A stretch of DNA of 64,000 bases from Streptomyces sp. NBC_00457 (GTDB lineage: Bacteria > Actinomycetota > Actinomycetes > Streptomycetales > Streptomycetaceae): positions 7,502,001 to 7,566,000 of the forward strand of contig NZ_CP107905.1 in assembly GCF_036014015.1 (NCBI RefSeq), read 5' to 3'. Under the pieces are notes generated by a model that did no database searches, was not told the DNA's origin, and worked only from the letters and a program-made list of their open reading frames with translations. The translations under genes and the position numbers were made by a program. Of the stretch, positions 8,875 to 17,480 are shown one piece after another (position 1 is the first letter of the stretch; each line of letters opens with the position of its first letter).

Positions 8875-9061
8875 GCTGTGTTGGATGGCTCGGTCGCCTT
8901 CGGGGGCGCTTAATGCCGGTGTCGAGACGGCGATCGTGCTCGACGCTTCGCGCCGCTGTGCTGAATTGCTCGGTCGCCTTCGGGGGCGCTCACTGCCGGT
9001 GTCGAGACGGCGATCGTGCTCGACGCTTCGCGCCTCCGCGCGTTCGCCGTCTCGACACCGG
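8875..9061. repeat. Tandem 80-bp repeat followed by an inverted arm, in the fasR-pirin intergenic gap
   Basis: The 381-bp gap 8776-9157 between divergent genes holds two near-identical 80-bp copies (8875-8954 and 8955-9034) differing at a handful of positions, and a further partial copy of their start near 8823. Each copy contains CCGGTGTCGAGACGGCG (8916-8932 and 8996-9012). The exact reverse complement of that 17-mer is at 9045-9061, so the second copy can fold into a 17-bp hairpin with a 32-base loop. No gene is evident in the gap. Confidence 0.85.
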
Positions 9062-9157
9062 CGCGCCCCCTGCGGCTCCCTCGCGGCCGGCGCGTGGGGA
9101 CGGTGCTCGTTGGTGGGCCCTTGCCGTCTGTTGGGGCGGGCTACGGTGGGGGGCGTG

Positions 9158-9817
9158 ATGGATGTAAGGCGTGCGGCTGACCGGTACCTCGGAGGCGAGC
9201 CCGCGGCCGGCATCGAGTCGTGGCACGCCTTTTCGTTCGGCTCGCATTACGACCCCGACAATCTTCGCTTCGGGCCGGTGATCGCCTGTAATGAGGAGCG
9301 ACTGGCGCCCGGCGCCGGTTTCGACGAGCATCCGCACAGCCATACCGAGCTGGTGACCTGGGTGGTCGAGGGGGAGCTGACGCACCGGGACTCGCAGGGG
9401 CACGAGACGGTGATCCGGGCCGGTGATGTTCAGCGGCTGAGTTCGGCGGCCGGGGTGCGGCATGTGGAGCGGAACGACGGTACGGGGCCGCTCACGTTCG
9501 TGCAGATGTGGCTGGCGCCGTTGGAGCCGGGTGGTGATCCCGCCTACGAGACCGTGCGCGGCATCGCGGACTCCACGCCGTACGCCGTTCCGGAGGCGGG
9601 GGCGATGCTGCATGTGCGGCGGCTCGCGGCGGGGGAGCGGACTGCGGTGCCGGATGCGCCTTTGACGTATGTGCATGTGGTGCGCGGGGTCGTCCGGCTC
9701 GGTCCGTATGAGCTGGGGCCCGGGGACGCGGTGCGGGCCGCTGGGGAGAAGGATCTCGAACTTCTGGGCGTGTCCGCTCCGGCCGAGGTGCTGGTGTGGG
9801 AACTGCCTGAGAAGTAG
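9158..9817 (+). CDS. Pirin family protein (bicupin)
   Basis: 219 residues from the ATG at 9158 (a GTG immediately before it is also possible). The N-terminal cupin carries the pirin metal motif, H-P-H-S-H-T-E-L at about residue 60, followed by E-G-E-L-T-H-R-D-S and D-V-Q-R-L-S-S-A-A-G-V-R-H-V-E. The C-terminal cupin is degenerate, as is usual for pirins. Pirins are iron-binding proteins, some with quercetinase activity; the role here is unknown. Long in-frame extensions upstream run through the repeat region and were rejected. Confidence 0.88.
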   Translation: MDVRRAADRYLGGEPAAGIESWHAFSFGSHYDPDNLRFGPVIACNEERLAPGAGFDEHPHSHTELVTWVVEGELTHRDSQGHETVIRAGDVQRLSSAAGVRHVERNDGTGPLTFVQMWLAPLEPGGDPAYETVRGIADSTPYAVPEAGAMLHVRRLAAGERTAVPDAPLTYVHVVRGVVRLGPYELGPGDAVRAAGEKDLELLGVSAPAEVLVWELPEK

Positions 9818-9824
9818 GCGGGGT

Positions 9825-10643
9825 TCAGCGGGCCTCGGTCAGGACCGCGTCCGTGAACGGCGGCCACACCTCGACCGCCCAGGGGCCGAAGGCGCGGTCC
9901 GTTAGGGCGACGCAGGCCAGCCTGGCGTCCGGGTCGATCCAGAGGAACGTACCGGATTGGCCGAAGTGGCCGAAGGTGCGCGGTGAGGAGGAAGCGCCGG
10001 TCCAGTGGGGGGACTTGGAGTCGCGGATCTCGAAGCCGAGGCCCCAGTCGTTGGGGTTCTGGTGTCCGTATCCCGGCAGGACGCCCTTGGTGCCCGGGTA
10101 CTGGACGGTCATGGCCGCGGCGACCGTGCGGGGGTCGAGGAGGCGGGGGGCCTGGACCTCGGCGGCGAAGCGGGTGAGGTCGTCGACCGTCGAGACGCCG
10201 TCCTTCGCGGGGGAGCCCTCCAGCGTCGTCGAGGTCATGCCCAGGGGCTCCAGCACCGCCTGGCGCAGGTACTCGGCGAAGGGGATGTCCGTGGCTTTCG
10301 CGATGTGGTCGCCGAGCTGCTCGAAACCCGCGTTGGAGTACAGCCGCCGCTCGCCGGGTGCGGAGGTGACGCGGTGTTCGTCGAAGGCGAGCCCCGAGGT
10401 GTGGGCGAGCAGGTGACGGACGGTCGAGCCGGGCGGGCCTGCCGGTTCGTCGAGTTCGACGGCGCCCTCCTCGTACGCGACGAGGGCGGCGTATGCGGCG
10501 AGCGGCTTGGTGACCGAGGCGAGGGGGAACCGGTGGCCGGTCGGGCCGTGGGACCCGAGGACGGTGCCGTCGGCTCGTACGACGGCCGCCGCGGCGGTGG
10601 AAACCGGCCAGTTCTCGATCAACGCGAGGCTCTTCATGGACAT
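9825..10643 (-). CDS. Serine hydrolase, beta-lactamase/penicillin-binding class C fold
   Basis: 272 residues. The S-x-x-K motif is S-V-T-K (Ser43-Lys46), and the second motif Y-S-N is at 102-104. The rest follows the family pattern of esterase EstB and D-aminopeptidase-like proteins (V-R-H-L-L-A-H-T-S-G-L; P-L-G-M-T-S-T). No signal peptide is seen, so it is probably cytoplasmic, unlike true beta-lactamases. An alternative ATG two codons inside (10637) is equally plausible. The substrate is unknown. It converges on the pirin gene with an 8-bp gap. Confidence 0.87.
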   Translation of the reverse strand: MSMKSLALIENWPVSTAAAAVVRADGTVLGSHGPTGHRFPLASVTKPLAAYAALVAYEEGAVELDEPAGPPGSTVRHLLAHTSGLAFDEHRVTSAPGERRLYSNAGFEQLGDHIAKATDIPFAEYLRQAVLEPLGMTSTTLEGSPAKDGVSTVDDLTRFAAEVQAPRLLDPRTVAAAMTVQYPGTKGVLPGYGHQNPNDWGLGFEIRDSKSPHWTGASSSPRTFGHFGQSGTFLWIDPDARLACVALTDRAFGPWAVEVWPPFTDAVLTEAR

Positions 10644-10661
10644 GCGTCGAGCGTAAGCTGC

Positions 10662-11132
10662 TCAGAATTTCAGGCGCATGAAGGGGTCGTTCGTACGCGC
10701 GAAGCCCAGCGAGGCGTACAGCGGCTCGGCGTCCTCGGAGGCGGTGAGATCCACCTGCCCGACGCCCCGCTCCCGGAACCACTCCAGCAGCTCCGCCATG
10801 CACGCGCGCGAGTACCCGCGACGTCGCGCGTCAGCGTCTGTGGCGACGCTGAAGACGTACCCGACCCGCCCGTGCGGATTCCCGGCCTTTCCGATGCGGT
10901 ACTCGACCGTCCCCGCCACCAGGGCCGCCAGCGCCCCCGGCCGTTCCGGATGGTCGACGACGAACGCGGCGAAGTTCCCGTCGGGGTCGGCGAGCCGGTC
11001 CCGGAGGGTGGGGAGGGACGCGGTATGCCAGTCGGTTTCGGACCCTGTGGAGAACACGGAATCGATCATGACCTGACGCAGACGGAGCACTTCCTCCGCG
11101 TCCTCGACTGTGGCACGGCGTACGAGACTCAT
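10662..11132 (-). CDS. GNAT family N-acetyltransferase
   Basis: 156 residues from the ATG at 11132; a GTG three codons upstream is less likely. A typical GNAT acetyl-CoA-binding region is seen (V-F-S-V-A-T-D-A-D-A-R-R-R-G-Y-S-R) and the C-terminal strand E-P-L-Y-A-S-L-G-F. The substrate cannot be predicted. The end lies about 18 bp before the serine hydrolase start, so the two are probably co-transcribed. Confidence 0.85.
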   Translation of the reverse strand: MSLVRRATVEDAEEVLRLRQVMIDSVFSTGSETDWHTASLPTLRDRLADPDGNFAAFVVDHPERPGALAALVAGTVEYRIGKAGNPHGRVGYVFSVATDADARRRGYSRACMAELLEWFRERGVGQVDLTASEDAEPLYASLGFARTNDPFMRLKF

Positions 11133-11188
11133 GGCCCGCACGCTAGTAACAACAGCCCGTGGAGTCTTGCCGATTTCTCACGGTCGGC

Positions 11189-11219
11189 TTGCCTGGAGTG
11201 CACTCCAAGGCCATAGCGT
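11189..11219 (+). promoter_or_regulatory. MerR-type promoter/operator with 19-bp spacer
   Basis: A -35 box TTGCCT (11189-11194) and a -10 box TAGCGT (11214-11219) are separated by 19 bases. The spacer holds a perfect 14-bp palindrome TGGAGTGCACTCCA (11194-11207). An over-long spacer around a dyad is the hallmark of promoters controlled by MerR-family regulators. The start codon at 11227 lies about 7 bases past the -10 box, so the transcript should be leaderless. Confidence 0.8.
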
Positions 11220-11226
11220 TGAGGCC

Positions 11227-11691
11227 ATGACGGTGATGGACACCACGAGTACCAGGACCGACACCTGCGCAGGCCCGCCGCATGTCGATCGGCGGCCGGA
11301 CGGCCAGGACAGCTACACGATCAGCGAGGTCGCCGCGTTCACCGGTCTGACCGCGCACACCCTGCGCTGGTACGAGCGCATCGGTCTGATGCCGCACATC
11401 GACCGCTCGCACACCGGCCAGCGCCGCTACAGCAACCGCGACCTGGACTGGCTCGACCTCGTCGGCAAGCTCCGGCTCACCGGCATGCCGGTCGCCGACA
11501 TGGTGCGGTACGCCGAGCTGGTGCGCGCGGGCGACCACACCTACGGCGAACGGTACGAACTCCTCGAGGCGACCCGACGGGACGTACGCGCCCGGATCGC
11601 GGAGCTGAACGACACCCTCGCCGTACTCGACCGGAAGATCAACTTCTACGCGGACGCCGGGCGTGCCCTGGCGTCGGAGAGGCCCCGATGA
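11227..11691 (+). CDS. MerR family transcriptional regulator
   Basis: 154 residues. The winged HTH is classical (Y-T-I-S-E-V-A-A-F-T-G-L-T-A-H-T-L-R-W-Y-E-R-I-G-L, residues about 33-58). A dimerisation coiled coil follows (E-A-T-R-R-D-V-R-A-R-I-A-E-L-N-D-T-L-A-V-L-D). There is no Cys-rich metal-binding tail, so it is more like the small-molecule-sensing subgroup. The stop overlaps the start of the aldo/keto reductase by ATGA, so the two are translationally coupled. It very likely regulates its own promoter, which is leaderless. Confidence 0.92.
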   Translation: MTVMDTTSTRTDTCAGPPHVDRRPDGQDSYTISEVAAFTGLTAHTLRWYERIGLMPHIDRSHTGQRRYSNRDLDWLDLVGKLRLTGMPVADMVRYAELVRAGDHTYGERYELLEATRRDVRARIAELNDTLAVLDRKINFYADAGRALASERPR

Positions 11692-12710
11692 CCGACAGCA
11701 CCAGGATCCCCACGACCCGGCTGGGCGAGCACGGCGGCCCCGAGGTCGGCGTCCAGGGCCTCGGCTGCATGGGTATGAGCTTCGCCTACGGTCCGACGGA
11801 CGAGAAGGAGTCCCGGGCCACCCTGGAGCGGGCGCTGGAACTGGGCGTCACCCTGTACGACACGGCGGACGCGTACGGCGCCGGGGAGAACGAGAAGTTC
11901 CTGTCCCCCTTCTTCAAGGCCCACCGCGACGAACTGGTCATCGCCACCAAGTTCGCCCTGTCGATCCCGCCGGACGACCCGACGCGGCGCGTCATCCGCA
12001 ACGACCCGCCGTACATCCGCCAGGCCGTCGAGGCGAGCCTGAAGCGCCTGGACGTCGACGTCATCGACCTGTACTACATGCACCGCCGGGACGTGAACGT
12101 CCCCATCGAGGAGACCGTCGGCGTCATGGCCGAACTGGTCCGCGAGGGCAAGGTCAAACACCTGGGCCTGAGCGAGGTGACGGCCGCCGAACTGCGCGCC
12201 GCCCACGCCGTGCACCCCATCGCGGCCGTGCAGTCCGAGTGGTCGCTGTTCAGCCGCGACATCGAGGCGCACGTGATTCCCGCGGCCCGCGACCTGGGCG
12301 TGGCGCTCGTGCCGTACTCCCCGCTCGGCCGGGGCTTCCTCACGGGCTCCTTCGCCGCCGCCGACAAGGATCTGACGCCCGACGACTTCCGCCGCCAGCA
12401 GCCCCGCTTCACCGGCGACAACGCTGCCGCCAACGTGGCCCTCCTGGACCCGATCCGCACAGTCGCCGACGTCCACGAAGCCTCCCTCGGCCAGATCGCC
12501 CTCGCCTGGGTCCACCAACAGGCAACCCAGGCCGGCCTCCCCGCGGTCCCGATCCCGGGCACCCGCAAGCCGAGCCGGGTCGAGGAGAACACGGCGGCCA
12601 CGCGGATCGTGCTGAGCGAGGAGGACCTGGCGCTGCTGGACCCGATCGCCGGAAAGGTGTCGGGCAACAGGTACGCGGACATGACGTTCACATCGGCAGG
12701 CAGGGAGTAG
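11688..12710 (+). CDS. Aldo/keto reductase
   Basis: 340 residues, the usual length. The catalytic tetrad is visible: Asp and Tyr in Y-D-T-A-D-A-Y-G, Lys in I-A-T-K-F-A-L, His in Y-Y-M-H-R-R-D. The C-terminal NADPH-binding segment (I-P-G-T-R-K-P-S-R-V-E-E-N) is intact. It is an NADPH-dependent oxidoreductase of the YakC/AKR13-like type whose substrate is unknown. It is coupled by a 4-base overlap to the MerR regulator, which suggests induction by a reactive carbonyl or drug-like ligand; that is inference. Confidence 0.92.
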   Translation: MTDSTRIPTTRLGEHGGPEVGVQGLGCMGMSFAYGPTDEKESRATLERALELGVTLYDTADAYGAGENEKFLSPFFKAHRDELVIATKFALSIPPDDPTRRVIRNDPPYIRQAVEASLKRLDVDVIDLYYMHRRDVNVPIEETVGVMAELVREGKVKHLGLSEVTAAELRAAHAVHPIAAVQSEWSLFSRDIEAHVIPAARDLGVALVPYSPLGRGFLTGSFAAADKDLTPDDFRRQQPRFTGDNAAANVALLDPIRTVADVHEASLGQIALAWVHQQATQAGLPAVPIPGTRKPSRVEENTAATRIVLSEEDLALLDPIAGKVSGNRYADMTFTSAGRE

Positions 12711-12720
12711 TGCAACGCCC

Positions 12721-12782
12721 TCAGGGGCGCGGGGAACTGCGCGACCAGCCACAGACGGCCTGCACCAGCCCGACAACCGAAC
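12721..12782. repeat. Interspersed repeat, module A
   Basis: The core at 12721-12750 matches the GGGGCGCGGGGAACTGCGCGACCAGCC arm found elsewhere in the window. It lies in the 82-bp gap between the convergent aldo/keto reductase and DUF4429 genes. Confidence 0.8.
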
Positions 12783-12792
12783 CCGGCAGACG

Positions 12793-13644
12793 CTAAAGCT
12801 CTGCCAACAACTCCGCCTTCTTGGACGAGAACTCCTCATCCGTCACCAGCCCAGCCTGATGCAGCTCCCCAAGATGACGGATCCGCTCGGCGATGTCGGC
12901 GGGATCGCGCCTCGGCGCGCTCGCCGGCACCGCCGCAACCGGCCCGCACTCCCGTACGGCCGCCAACACAGCCGCCGCGAACGGCAACGACTCATGCACG
13001 GGCCCGTACCCCAACCCGAACACCACAGCCCCCGGATCCTGATCGGCCTGTGCGGGCGCCGGCACAGCCGCATCGCGCCGCAGCAACCGCAGATACCCCT
13101 CGAAGACCTCCGGCGACCGCCACTCGACCCCACTCAGGTCGCCGACGGCGAACGTCTGGTCCCCGGCCTTCCACTTCGCGGACGACGCCCCGGTCCAGAA
13201 CCACCGGAACGACACCGAACGACCGTCGAAGGACGCCTTCGCGTCGTACGCCTTGAAGGCCCGCGGAGCATCCGGCGCGGCCACCAGATACCGTTCCGCC
13301 GGCCCGCTCTCGGTCAGCGCGGCCCGCAGCTCGTCGGCGTAGTACTCGGCCAGCGTCTCCTTGTCGGCCGGCAACACCAGCCGGTAGGGATCGCTGCCCT
13401 CCTTCAGCTGGCCGGCGGCCGCCTCCAGCAGCGGATCCGCCCCCGGCCGCGGCTCGGCCCGCAGGATCACCGTGCCGCGCTTGCCGTGGGTGAGCGTCAC
13501 CCCCTGCAGAGCCGCGAGCGGCACACGCCGCTCGCCGAGCACCTGGAACAGCTTGGGTGTTCGAATCCCCCGTTCATAGCGGATGAGCACGGAGTCGGAC
13601 TCGAACTCCCAGGCGGCATGAAATCCGGCCAGTACGTCACCCAT
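12793..13644 (-). CDS. DUF4429 domain protein with C-terminal SHOCT segment
   Basis: 283 residues from the ATG at 13644; an ATG at 13653 is also possible. The fold appears as two repeats of a PH-like DUF4429 unit (W-E-F-E-S-D-S-V-L-I-R-Y-E-R-G near the start and S-F-D-G-R-S-V-S-F-R-W-F-W-T-G in the middle). A short SHOCT-type helix pair ends the protein (I-R-H-L-G-E-L-H-Q-A-G-L-V-T-D-E-E-F-S). There is no membrane segment. The function is unknown; SHOCT domains often mediate oligomerisation. Confidence 0.8.
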   Translation of the reverse strand: MGDVLAGFHAAWEFESDSVLIRYERGIRTPKLFQVLGERRVPLAALQGVTLTHGKRGTVILRAEPRPGADPLLEAAAGQLKEGSDPYRLVLPADKETLAEYYADELRAALTESGPAERYLVAAPDAPRAFKAYDAKASFDGRSVSFRWFWTGASSAKWKAGDQTFAVGDLSGVEWRSPEVFEGYLRLLRRDAAVPAPAQADQDPGAVVFGLGYGPVHESLPFAAAVLAAVRECGPVAAVPASAPRRDPADIAERIRHLGELHQAGLVTDEEFSSKKAELLAEL

Positions 13645-13711
13645 GCGGCTCATCGTATGCGGCACGAGCTCCTTCGTCCCCTCCCCGCGCAAACCGCAGT
13701 TTCTTGCGCCT

Positions 13712-14929
13712 CTACGCGCGTCCGGCCGTGGCGCTGCCGGACAAACCCGCCCGGCAGCCTTCGTCATCGTCGGCGCAGTGCACCGAGTCGTACGCGCCAA
13801 TTCCGATCTCGGCGAAGTTCAGCAGACTCTCCGTACCGGGCTCGAAATAGCCGCCGTGCCCCTTCGCGTCCCGCGCCCCCAGCACCCGCGCCCCGAACGC
13901 ACGGGACATCGGATCGGCACCGTGCCCCAGCCCGCCGAGCTCGAGATACGGCACGTCCTCGATCCAGTCGTCGGCGTCCCGCATCGCCCACACATGAGCG
14001 GAGGTGCGCAGATGGGACGCCTTGGCGACCCGCATGCCGGGGCTGCCGGCCACGGCTATGTCGGCCACCCGGCCGGGCAGCGTGTGCGCGGCGAGCCCGC
14101 ACACCACGGAGCCGTAGCTGTGGCAGAACAGTGAGACGGCCGAGGCCCCGGGCAACGCCCTGACCAGCGAGTTCAGACGTACGGCTCCCTCGGTGGCGCG
14201 TGTCGCGGTGGCCGACTCGATGCCGAGACCGGCGGGGGCGGTGTAGTCGGCCCAGGCGATCACGGCCGTACGCGTCGAAGGGCTCGCCTCGCGCTCGGCG
14301 TGGTAGAGGGATTCGGCCATACCGGCGGTCGCCGTGTACTTGCGGGCCGTCTTCTGGAAGGAGAGCAGGTCTGTGTCGACACCGGGCACGACAACGGAGA
14401 CGCGCTCGGCCTTGTCCAGGTTGCCGAAGACCTCGGCGACCCGCCCGCCGCCCGCGGGGTCGAAGGCGAGGATCTTGCGCTCGGCCAGCATCAGCGACTC
14501 GAGGCGGTGCATACGGCGCCCCGCCTCCTGCTGCCCGTCGGGCGTCAGGCGCTCGTCGTGCATGCGTTTTCGCTCGACCTTGCGTGCCTGGTCGATGGCG
14601 ATCCGGTTGGCGCGGTAGCGCAGCTCGACCGGGGCGCCGTTCATGTTGCCGACCGCGAGGGAGTAGCGCTGCGCGAGGTCGATGCGCTGCGCCGCGGTGA
14701 GCGTGGCGAAGAAGCGGGTGAGCAGAGCGGGACCGGCGTCCGGGTCGGGGAGGCGGTGACCGTTGATACGGCCGTGCTCCCATGCGGTGACCGAGGCCTG
14801 GAGCGGGGTGGACGTCCGCTGGTGCCGCAGGGCGGTCCACCCCGTGGTCGCCAGCATCACGAACACCACGGCCAGCGCGAGCAGTGCGCGCCAGACGTTC
14901 AATTGGGGAGAGGTGTCGAAGGAAGTCAC
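13712..14929 (-). CDS. Membrane-anchored alpha/beta hydrolase, DUF1023 family
   Basis: 405 residues from a GTG at 14929. One hydrophobic segment near residues 14-32 would anchor or export it. The catalytic domain has the nucleophile elbow C-H-S-Y-G-S, followed by the family signature D-I-A-V-A-G-S-P-G-M and a C-terminal G-H-G-G-Y. It belongs with actinobacterial DUF1023 hydrolases; the substrate is unknown. The promoter side faces the divergent end of the TetR gene. Confidence 0.85.
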   Translation of the reverse strand: MTSFDTSPQLNVWRALLALAVVFVMLATTGWTALRHQRTSTPLQASVTAWEHGRINGHRLPDPDAGPALLTRFFATLTAAQRIDLAQRYSLAVGNMNGAPVELRYRANRIAIDQARKVERKRMHDERLTPDGQQEAGRRMHRLESLMLAERKILAFDPAGGGRVAEVFGNLDKAERVSVVVPGVDTDLLSFQKTARKYTATAGMAESLYHAEREASPSTRTAVIAWADYTAPAGLGIESATATRATEGAVRLNSLVRALPGASAVSLFCHSYGSVVCGLAAHTLPGRVADIAVAGSPGMRVAKASHLRTSAHVWAMRDADDWIEDVPYLELGGLGHGADPMSRAFGARVLGARDAKGHGGYFEPGTESLLNFAEIGIGAYDSVHCADDDEGCRAGLSGSATAGRA

Positions 14930-15012
14930 TGGGAGGACACACTAGGAGAACGAGACGGTCTCGCGTTAACCAAGTGACGGGTATCACGTTTGGGGGTTAC
15001 GTGACGATGACC

Positions 15013-15639
15013 TCAGTTCGTTCGCCAGTTCCCCATCAGCGCCGGACCCAGTTGTTCCAGGTAGGTGGCGGTCAGCTCACGCATCGCCGCCGGGCTGAAG
15101 TCGTCCCCCTCGGACCACATCCGCTCCGTGACCCTGATGACCGAGCCGAAGACCGCCACGACGAGACGTGGCCGCGGATCGGTGTCCACGTCGAGCCCCT
15201 CGCGCTCGGCGATGATGCGGGCCATTTCCTCCTCCAGCTCCGCCGAGCGCCGCAGATGAGCGGCGAGCAGGGAGGGTGTCGCTTCGATCATCCGGTAGAT
15301 GCGCATGTGCAGTTCGAGCGGCACCACTTCCTCGATGGCCTCGCCGATGGTGTCCCAGCTCTCCAGGACGGCCCGGCGCAGCGCCTCCAACGGAGCCTCG
15401 TGGGGCGGACGGGCTCGTACGGCCTCGACGAAGCGTGACTCGGCGAGGCGTGCGGCGAAGAAGGCGGCCTCCTCCTTGCTCGCGAAGTAGCGGAAGAAGG
15501 TGCGCTGCGAGACCTCGACGGCCTCGGAGATGTCGTCGACGGTCGTCTGCTCGTACCCGCGCGTGGTGAACAGTTCGAGCGCGGCGCGTAGCAGCGCGTC
15601 CCGGGTGCGCTGCTTCTTGCGTTCGCGCAGTGTTTCCAT
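15013..15639 (-). CDS. TetR family transcriptional regulator
   Basis: 208 residues with an N-terminal TetR HTH (T-R-D-A-L-L-R-A-A-L-E-L-F ... V-S-Q-R-T-F-F-R-Y-F-A-S-K-E) and a variable ligand domain. It is divergent from an MFS drug exporter with a gap of only 66 bp, the classical repressor/efflux-pump arrangement. Its own promoter overlaps the exporter's control region. Confidence 0.92.
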   Translation of the reverse strand: METLRERKKQRTRDALLRAALELFTTRGYEQTTVDDISEAVEVSQRTFFRYFASKEEAAFFAARLAESRFVEAVRARPPHEAPLEALRRAVLESWDTIGEAIEEVVPLELHMRIYRMIEATPSLLAAHLRRSAELEEEMARIIAEREGLDVDTDPRPRLVVAVFGSVIRVTERMWSEGDDFSPAAMRELTATYLEQLGPALMGNWRTN

Positions 15640-15645
15640 GTGTGT

Positions 15646-15675
15646 CAGTTACCGGCTTGTGAATTGGTTTGTCAA
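15646..15675 (-). promoter_or_regulatory. Promoter of the TetR gene within the divergent control region
   Basis: On the minus strand TTGACA (15670-15675) and TAACTG (15646-15651) are 18 bases apart. The -10 box ends 6 bases before the ATG, so the transcript is probably leaderless. Repeated TTGTCA/TGACA words across 15646-15692 are candidate half-sites for the TetR protein. Confidence 0.6.
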
Positions 15676-15705
15676 TTGTCAGTGGCTGTCATTAGCCTCG
15701 AACGC

Positions 15706-17325
15706 ATGACTAGTCAGACCACCATCGACAAGACGGGGCCGGGGGACAAAACACCACAAGCCCCGTCGGACGCCGGCCCGGCCAAGGGGCTGCGCGGCCA
15801 CCCGTGGTTCACCCTCATAACCGTCGCTGTCGGCGTCATGATGGTGGCCCTCGACGGCACCATCGTGGCCATCGCCAACCCGGCCATCCAGCAGGACCTC
15901 GGCGCCACCTTCGCCGAGGTGCAGTGGATCACCAACGGCTACTTCCTCGCCCTCGCGGTCTCCTTGATCACCGCGGGCAAGCTCGGCGACCGCTTCGGTC
16001 ACCGCCAGACCTTCCTGATCGGCGTCGTCGGCTTCGCCGTGGCGTCCGGGGCCATCGGCCTGTCCAGCAGCATCGGGCTCGTCGTCACCTTCCGCGTCCT
16101 GCAGGGCCTGTTCGGCGCTCTGCTGATGCCGGCCGCGCTCGGCCTGCTGCGGGCCACCTTCCCGGCCGAGAAGCTCAACATGGCCATCGGCATCTGGGGC
16201 ATGGTCATCGGCGCCTCCACCGCCGGCGGCCCGATCCTCGGCGGCGTGCTCGTCGAGCACGTCAACTGGCAGTCGGTGTTCTTCATCAACGTGCCCGTCG
16301 GCATCCTGGCCGTCGCCCTCGGCGCGTGGATCCTCCTCGACCACCGCGCCGAGAACGCGCCGCGCTCCTTCGACCTCCTCGGCATCGGCCTGCTCTCGGG
16401 CGCGATGTTCTGCCTGGTCTGGGCGCTGATCAATGCGCCCGAGTGGGGCTGGGGCGCCGGGAAGACCTGGCTGTTCGTGGCGGTGTCGGTGGTGGGCTTC
16501 GTGCTGTTCGCCCTGTGGGAGAAGAGGGTCAAGGAACCGCTGATCCCGCTGGCCCTGTTCCGCTCGATCCCGCTGTCCGCCGGCGTGGTCCTGATGGTCC
16601 TGATGGCCATCGCGTTCATGGGCGGCCTGTTCTTCGTGACCTTCTACTTGCAGAACGTGCACGGCATGGGCCCGATCGACGCCGGTCTGCACCTGCTTCC
16701 GCTCACCGGCATGATGATCGTCGGCTCCCCGCTCGCGGGCGCGATGATCACCAAGCTCGGCCCGCGCGTACCGCTGGCCGGCGGCATGGCGTGCACCGCC
16801 ATCGCCATGTACGGCATGTCCACGCTGGAGACGGACACGAGCAGCGCCCTGATGTCCCTCTGGTTCGCGCTCCTGGGCCTCGGCCTCGCGCCGGTCATGG
16901 TCGGCGCCACCGAAGTCATCGTCGGCAACGCCCCGATGGAGCTCTCCGGCGTCGCGGGCGGCCTCCAGCAGGCCGCGATGCAGATCGGCGGCAGCCTCGG
17001 TACGGCCGTGCTGGGCGCCGTGATGGCCTCCAAGGTCGACAGCGACCTCGCGGGCAACTGGGCGGACGCGGGTCTTCCGCAGCTCACCCCGGCCCAGGAG
17101 GCCCAGGCTTCCGAGGCGGTCCAGGTCGGTATGGCCCCGATCGCCAAGGGCACGCCGGAGGCGATCGCCGCGAAGATCACCGACGTGGCCCACGACACCT
17201 TCATCTCCGGCATGAGCCTGGCGTCCCTCGTGGCGGCGGGAGTTGCCGCGGTGGCCGTCCTGGTCGCGTTCCTCACCAAGCGGGGCGAGAACGCGGAGGC
17301 GGGAGCGGGGGCGGCTCACATCTAG
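15706..17325 (+). CDS. MFS drug exporter, DHA2 family (14 membrane segments)
   Basis: 539 residues from the ATG at 15706. About 14 hydrophobic segments are seen, with DHA2 signatures: D-G-T-I-V-A-I-A-N-P-A-I in segment 1 (motif D1), G-K-L-G-D-R-F-G-H-R (motif A), and the motif-C-like G-A-S-T-A-G-G-P-I-L-G-G. Proton-coupled efflux of drugs or secondary metabolites is expected, as in EmrB/QacA. It is controlled by the adjacent divergent TetR gene. Confidence 0.92.
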   Translation: MTSQTTIDKTGPGDKTPQAPSDAGPAKGLRGHPWFTLITVAVGVMMVALDGTIVAIANPAIQQDLGATFAEVQWITNGYFLALAVSLITAGKLGDRFGHRQTFLIGVVGFAVASGAIGLSSSIGLVVTFRVLQGLFGALLMPAALGLLRATFPAEKLNMAIGIWGMVIGASTAGGPILGGVLVEHVNWQSVFFINVPVGILAVALGAWILLDHRAENAPRSFDLLGIGLLSGAMFCLVWALINAPEWGWGAGKTWLFVAVSVVGFVLFALWEKRVKEPLIPLALFRSIPLSAGVVLMVLMAIAFMGGLFFVTFYLQNVHGMGPIDAGLHLLPLTGMMIVGSPLAGAMITKLGPRVPLAGGMACTAIAMYGMSTLETDTSSALMSLWFALLGLGLAPVMVGATEVIVGNAPMELSGVAGGLQQAAMQIGGSLGTAVLGAVMASKVDSDLAGNWADAGLPQLTPAQEAQASEAVQVGMAPIAKGTPEAIAAKITDVAHDTFISGMSLASLVAAGVAAVAVLVAFLTKRGENAEAGAGAAHI

Positions 17326-17480
17326 GCGCTCAACACCGCGGAATCCACGGCGATTTCGCCCATCAGGGTGACAACGCTAAAGATTCCTCGCACCCGGCAC
17401 GCGCCGCGGTTCACAGTGGTCACGTCCTTCGTGCGGCATGTTCCAGAGGCAAGTTCGTACGACGAGAAGGGCGACCGGGA

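Noticed and set aside
15679..17319. 546-codon minus-strand frame opposite the MFS exporter
   Set aside because: It is His/Asp/Gly/Arg-rich shadow sequence; the exporter frame carries all membrane segments and motifs.
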